From: Ruminococcus flavefaciens
GTDB taxonomy: Bacteria; Bacillota; Clostridia; Oscillospirales; Ruminococcaceae
Direction: 5' to 3'
NCBI GenBank assembly: GCA_023667045.1
Contig: JAMPAU010000001.1
Location: 1,290,594-1,354,593, forward strand
Length of the DNA: 64,000 nt
In this document: one piece after another, positions 63,223 through 64,000 of the stretch
Numbering within the stretch: the stretch's first letter is position 1
How the letters are laid out: every line of letters begins with the position of its first letter
Program-made: the position numbers and the translations under genes
The notes under the pieces: model-generated
Seen by the model: only the letters and a program-made list of their open reading frames with translations
Told to the model about the DNA's origin: nothing
Databases searched by the model: none

Positions 63223-63293
63223 TGTAATCATTCTACCATACACGCACGGCAAAAGCAATAAACCCGACTTGTCAATTTGTCAACCAGTGGTTG
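63223..63293 (-). promoter_or_regulatory. XRE promoter region with palindrome
   Basis: Minus strand: a -10-like TAGAAT with extended TGG stands 17 nt after TTGCTT. Further upstream is the perfect palindrome CAACCA-G-TGGTTG at 63281-63293, between the XRE and flippase genes, and two GTCAA repeats. A possible autoregulatory operator. Confidence 0.45.
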
Positions 63294-63399
63294 CTTTTTG
63301 CGGTATTCCGGTAAAATTACGGTTGCAATGCAGATTTTGTCATTAAATGCGGACTTCCCCCATAGAATGTACTATACAAAAAAATCGGGGAGGAAGTCT

Positions 63400-64000
63400 A
63401 TGTTTTTCAAGAACAGATTAATAAGAGATACAGTGCTTTTAACGGTCATGCAGTTGTTTCTTGATACAGCGTCATTACTGCTGAACGTCTTCATAACAAA
63501 GAAGTTAGGAGCGGAGGCTATCGGCATACTGACCCTCATGGGTTCGTTTTTAGGACTTGCCGGAATACTTTCCAATGGCAATGCATTTTTGTGTACCAGC
63601 CGTCTTGTATCTGAGGAAATGGGCAAGACCAATTCAAACCCTAACAGAATCCTTGCACACGGCATAAAACTCTGCATTATGTTAAGTGTAAGTGTTTCGG
63701 TAGTGCTTTTTATTTTCGCCGAACCTCTCAGCAGTAAGTTTTTCAGCGGTGCGAAAATGGAGACTGCTATAAAGTTCATGCCTTTGGCTTTGGTATCGGG
63801 TGCTGTGTCGGCGTGTTTCAAGGGGTATTTCAACGCAAGCCGTAAAGCATCTGTTTCAGCGGTGGGGGATATAATTGAATTTATTATCAAGTCTATGGTA
63901 ATAATAGTTATGACGTTAATGACATCGAGTCCCGACGAACATTCAGTCTGCCGTATCATGATAGCAGGAATTATTGCCGGTAACGTCTTTTCACTGGTTT
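63400..64000 (+). CDS. MATE/SpoVB-like flippase, 3' partial
   Basis: The frame opens at ATG 63400 with GGGAGGAAG upstream and runs past the right edge; 200 residues are visible. MFFKNRLIRDTVLLTVMQLF, KKLGAEAIGILTL and CFKGYFNASRKASVSA are the landmarks of the oligosaccharide flippase superfamily that includes SpoVB and MurJ-like proteins. At least five membrane helices are seen. It could move lipid-linked cell-wall precursors; the subfamily cannot be fixed from this part. Confidence 0.82.
   Translation, partial: MFFKNRLIRDTVLLTVMQLFLDTASLLLNVFITKKLGAEAIGILTLMGSFLGLAGILSNGNAFLCTSRLVSEEMGKTNSNPNRILAHGIKLCIMLSVSVSVVLFIFAEPLSSKFFSGAKMETAIKFMPLALVSGAVSACFKGYFNASRKASVSAVGDIIEFIIKSMVIIVMTLMTSSPDEHSVCRIMIAGIIAGNVFSLV

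Noticed and set aside
63372-63959. 195-codon minus-strand frame at the right edge
   Set aside because: It is antisense to the flippase gene, whose plus-strand protein has clear membrane segments and a good ribosome site.
1-64000. Prophage, transposase or integrase genes
   Set aside because: No such gene family is recognisable in any frame, despite the duplications and foreign-looking small genes.

Overview
The window reads as chromosomal DNA from a Gram-positive, endospore-forming anaerobe of the Ruminococcus / Oscillospiraceae type. The grounds are a complete spoIIIA operon (AA to AH), a dockerin-tagged secreted cysteine protease, a GH3 beta-glucosidase with the permuted domain order known from ruminococci, a GH42 enzyme, strong AGGAGG-type ribosome sites, several TTG starts, and sigma-A promoters that are often perfect TTGACA-17-TATAAT. 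All three stop codons are used. This is inference from gene content; no rRNA or tRNA lies in the window.

Layout. 1-5.4 kb: partial PHP-domain protein, YdcF-like membrane protein, a 59-aa zinc-ribbon protein, a sugar-isomerase/acyl-CoA-synthetase fusion and a convergent membrane protein. 5.5-9.9 kb: EVE-like protein, dockerin C1 protease, membrane-anchored double helix-hairpin-helix protein. 10.1-14 kb: CUT1 sugar ABC transporter (binding protein plus two permeases, no ATPase) behind a long structured leader. 14.1-18.8 kb: spoIIIAA-AH. 18.9-27.2 kb: Asp23, nusB, a TsaD-like paralogue, ispA, dxs, tlyA, nadK, argR, recN. 27.2-31.8 kb: phosphatase, GH42, dtd, class B PBP. 31.8-33.2 kb (minus): SPFH protein, ribbon-helix-helix protein and a 30-aa membrane microprotein. 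33.3-44.6 kb: alaS, HIT, PRTase, comEC-like, holA, rnmV, MBOAT/DHHW pair, SDR, membrane protein.

44.6-64 kb is a mosaic of housekeeping genes (GH3, glmS, uppP, murT-gatD, XRE regulator, flippase) and accessory material. The accessory part holds three separate partial tandem gene duplications, a minus-strand cluster of small orphan genes in which two reading frames contain an in-frame TAG, a half-length orphan HsdS, and an iteron-like array of the 9-mer ATGACGGAT next to an AT-rich tract.

The points I would look at first are the recurrent partial tandem duplications at different ages, the two amber-interrupted neighbours, the ATGACGGAT array after gatD, the ~290-nt leader before the sugar-binding protein, and the unlisted 30-aa microprotein in the SPFH operon. 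Several enzymes also have altered signature residues: MBOAT His to Tyr, GH42 Asn-Glu to Ser-Glu, PBP KTG to KTS, and ComEC without metal ligands. I found no convincing complete new defence or mobile system.
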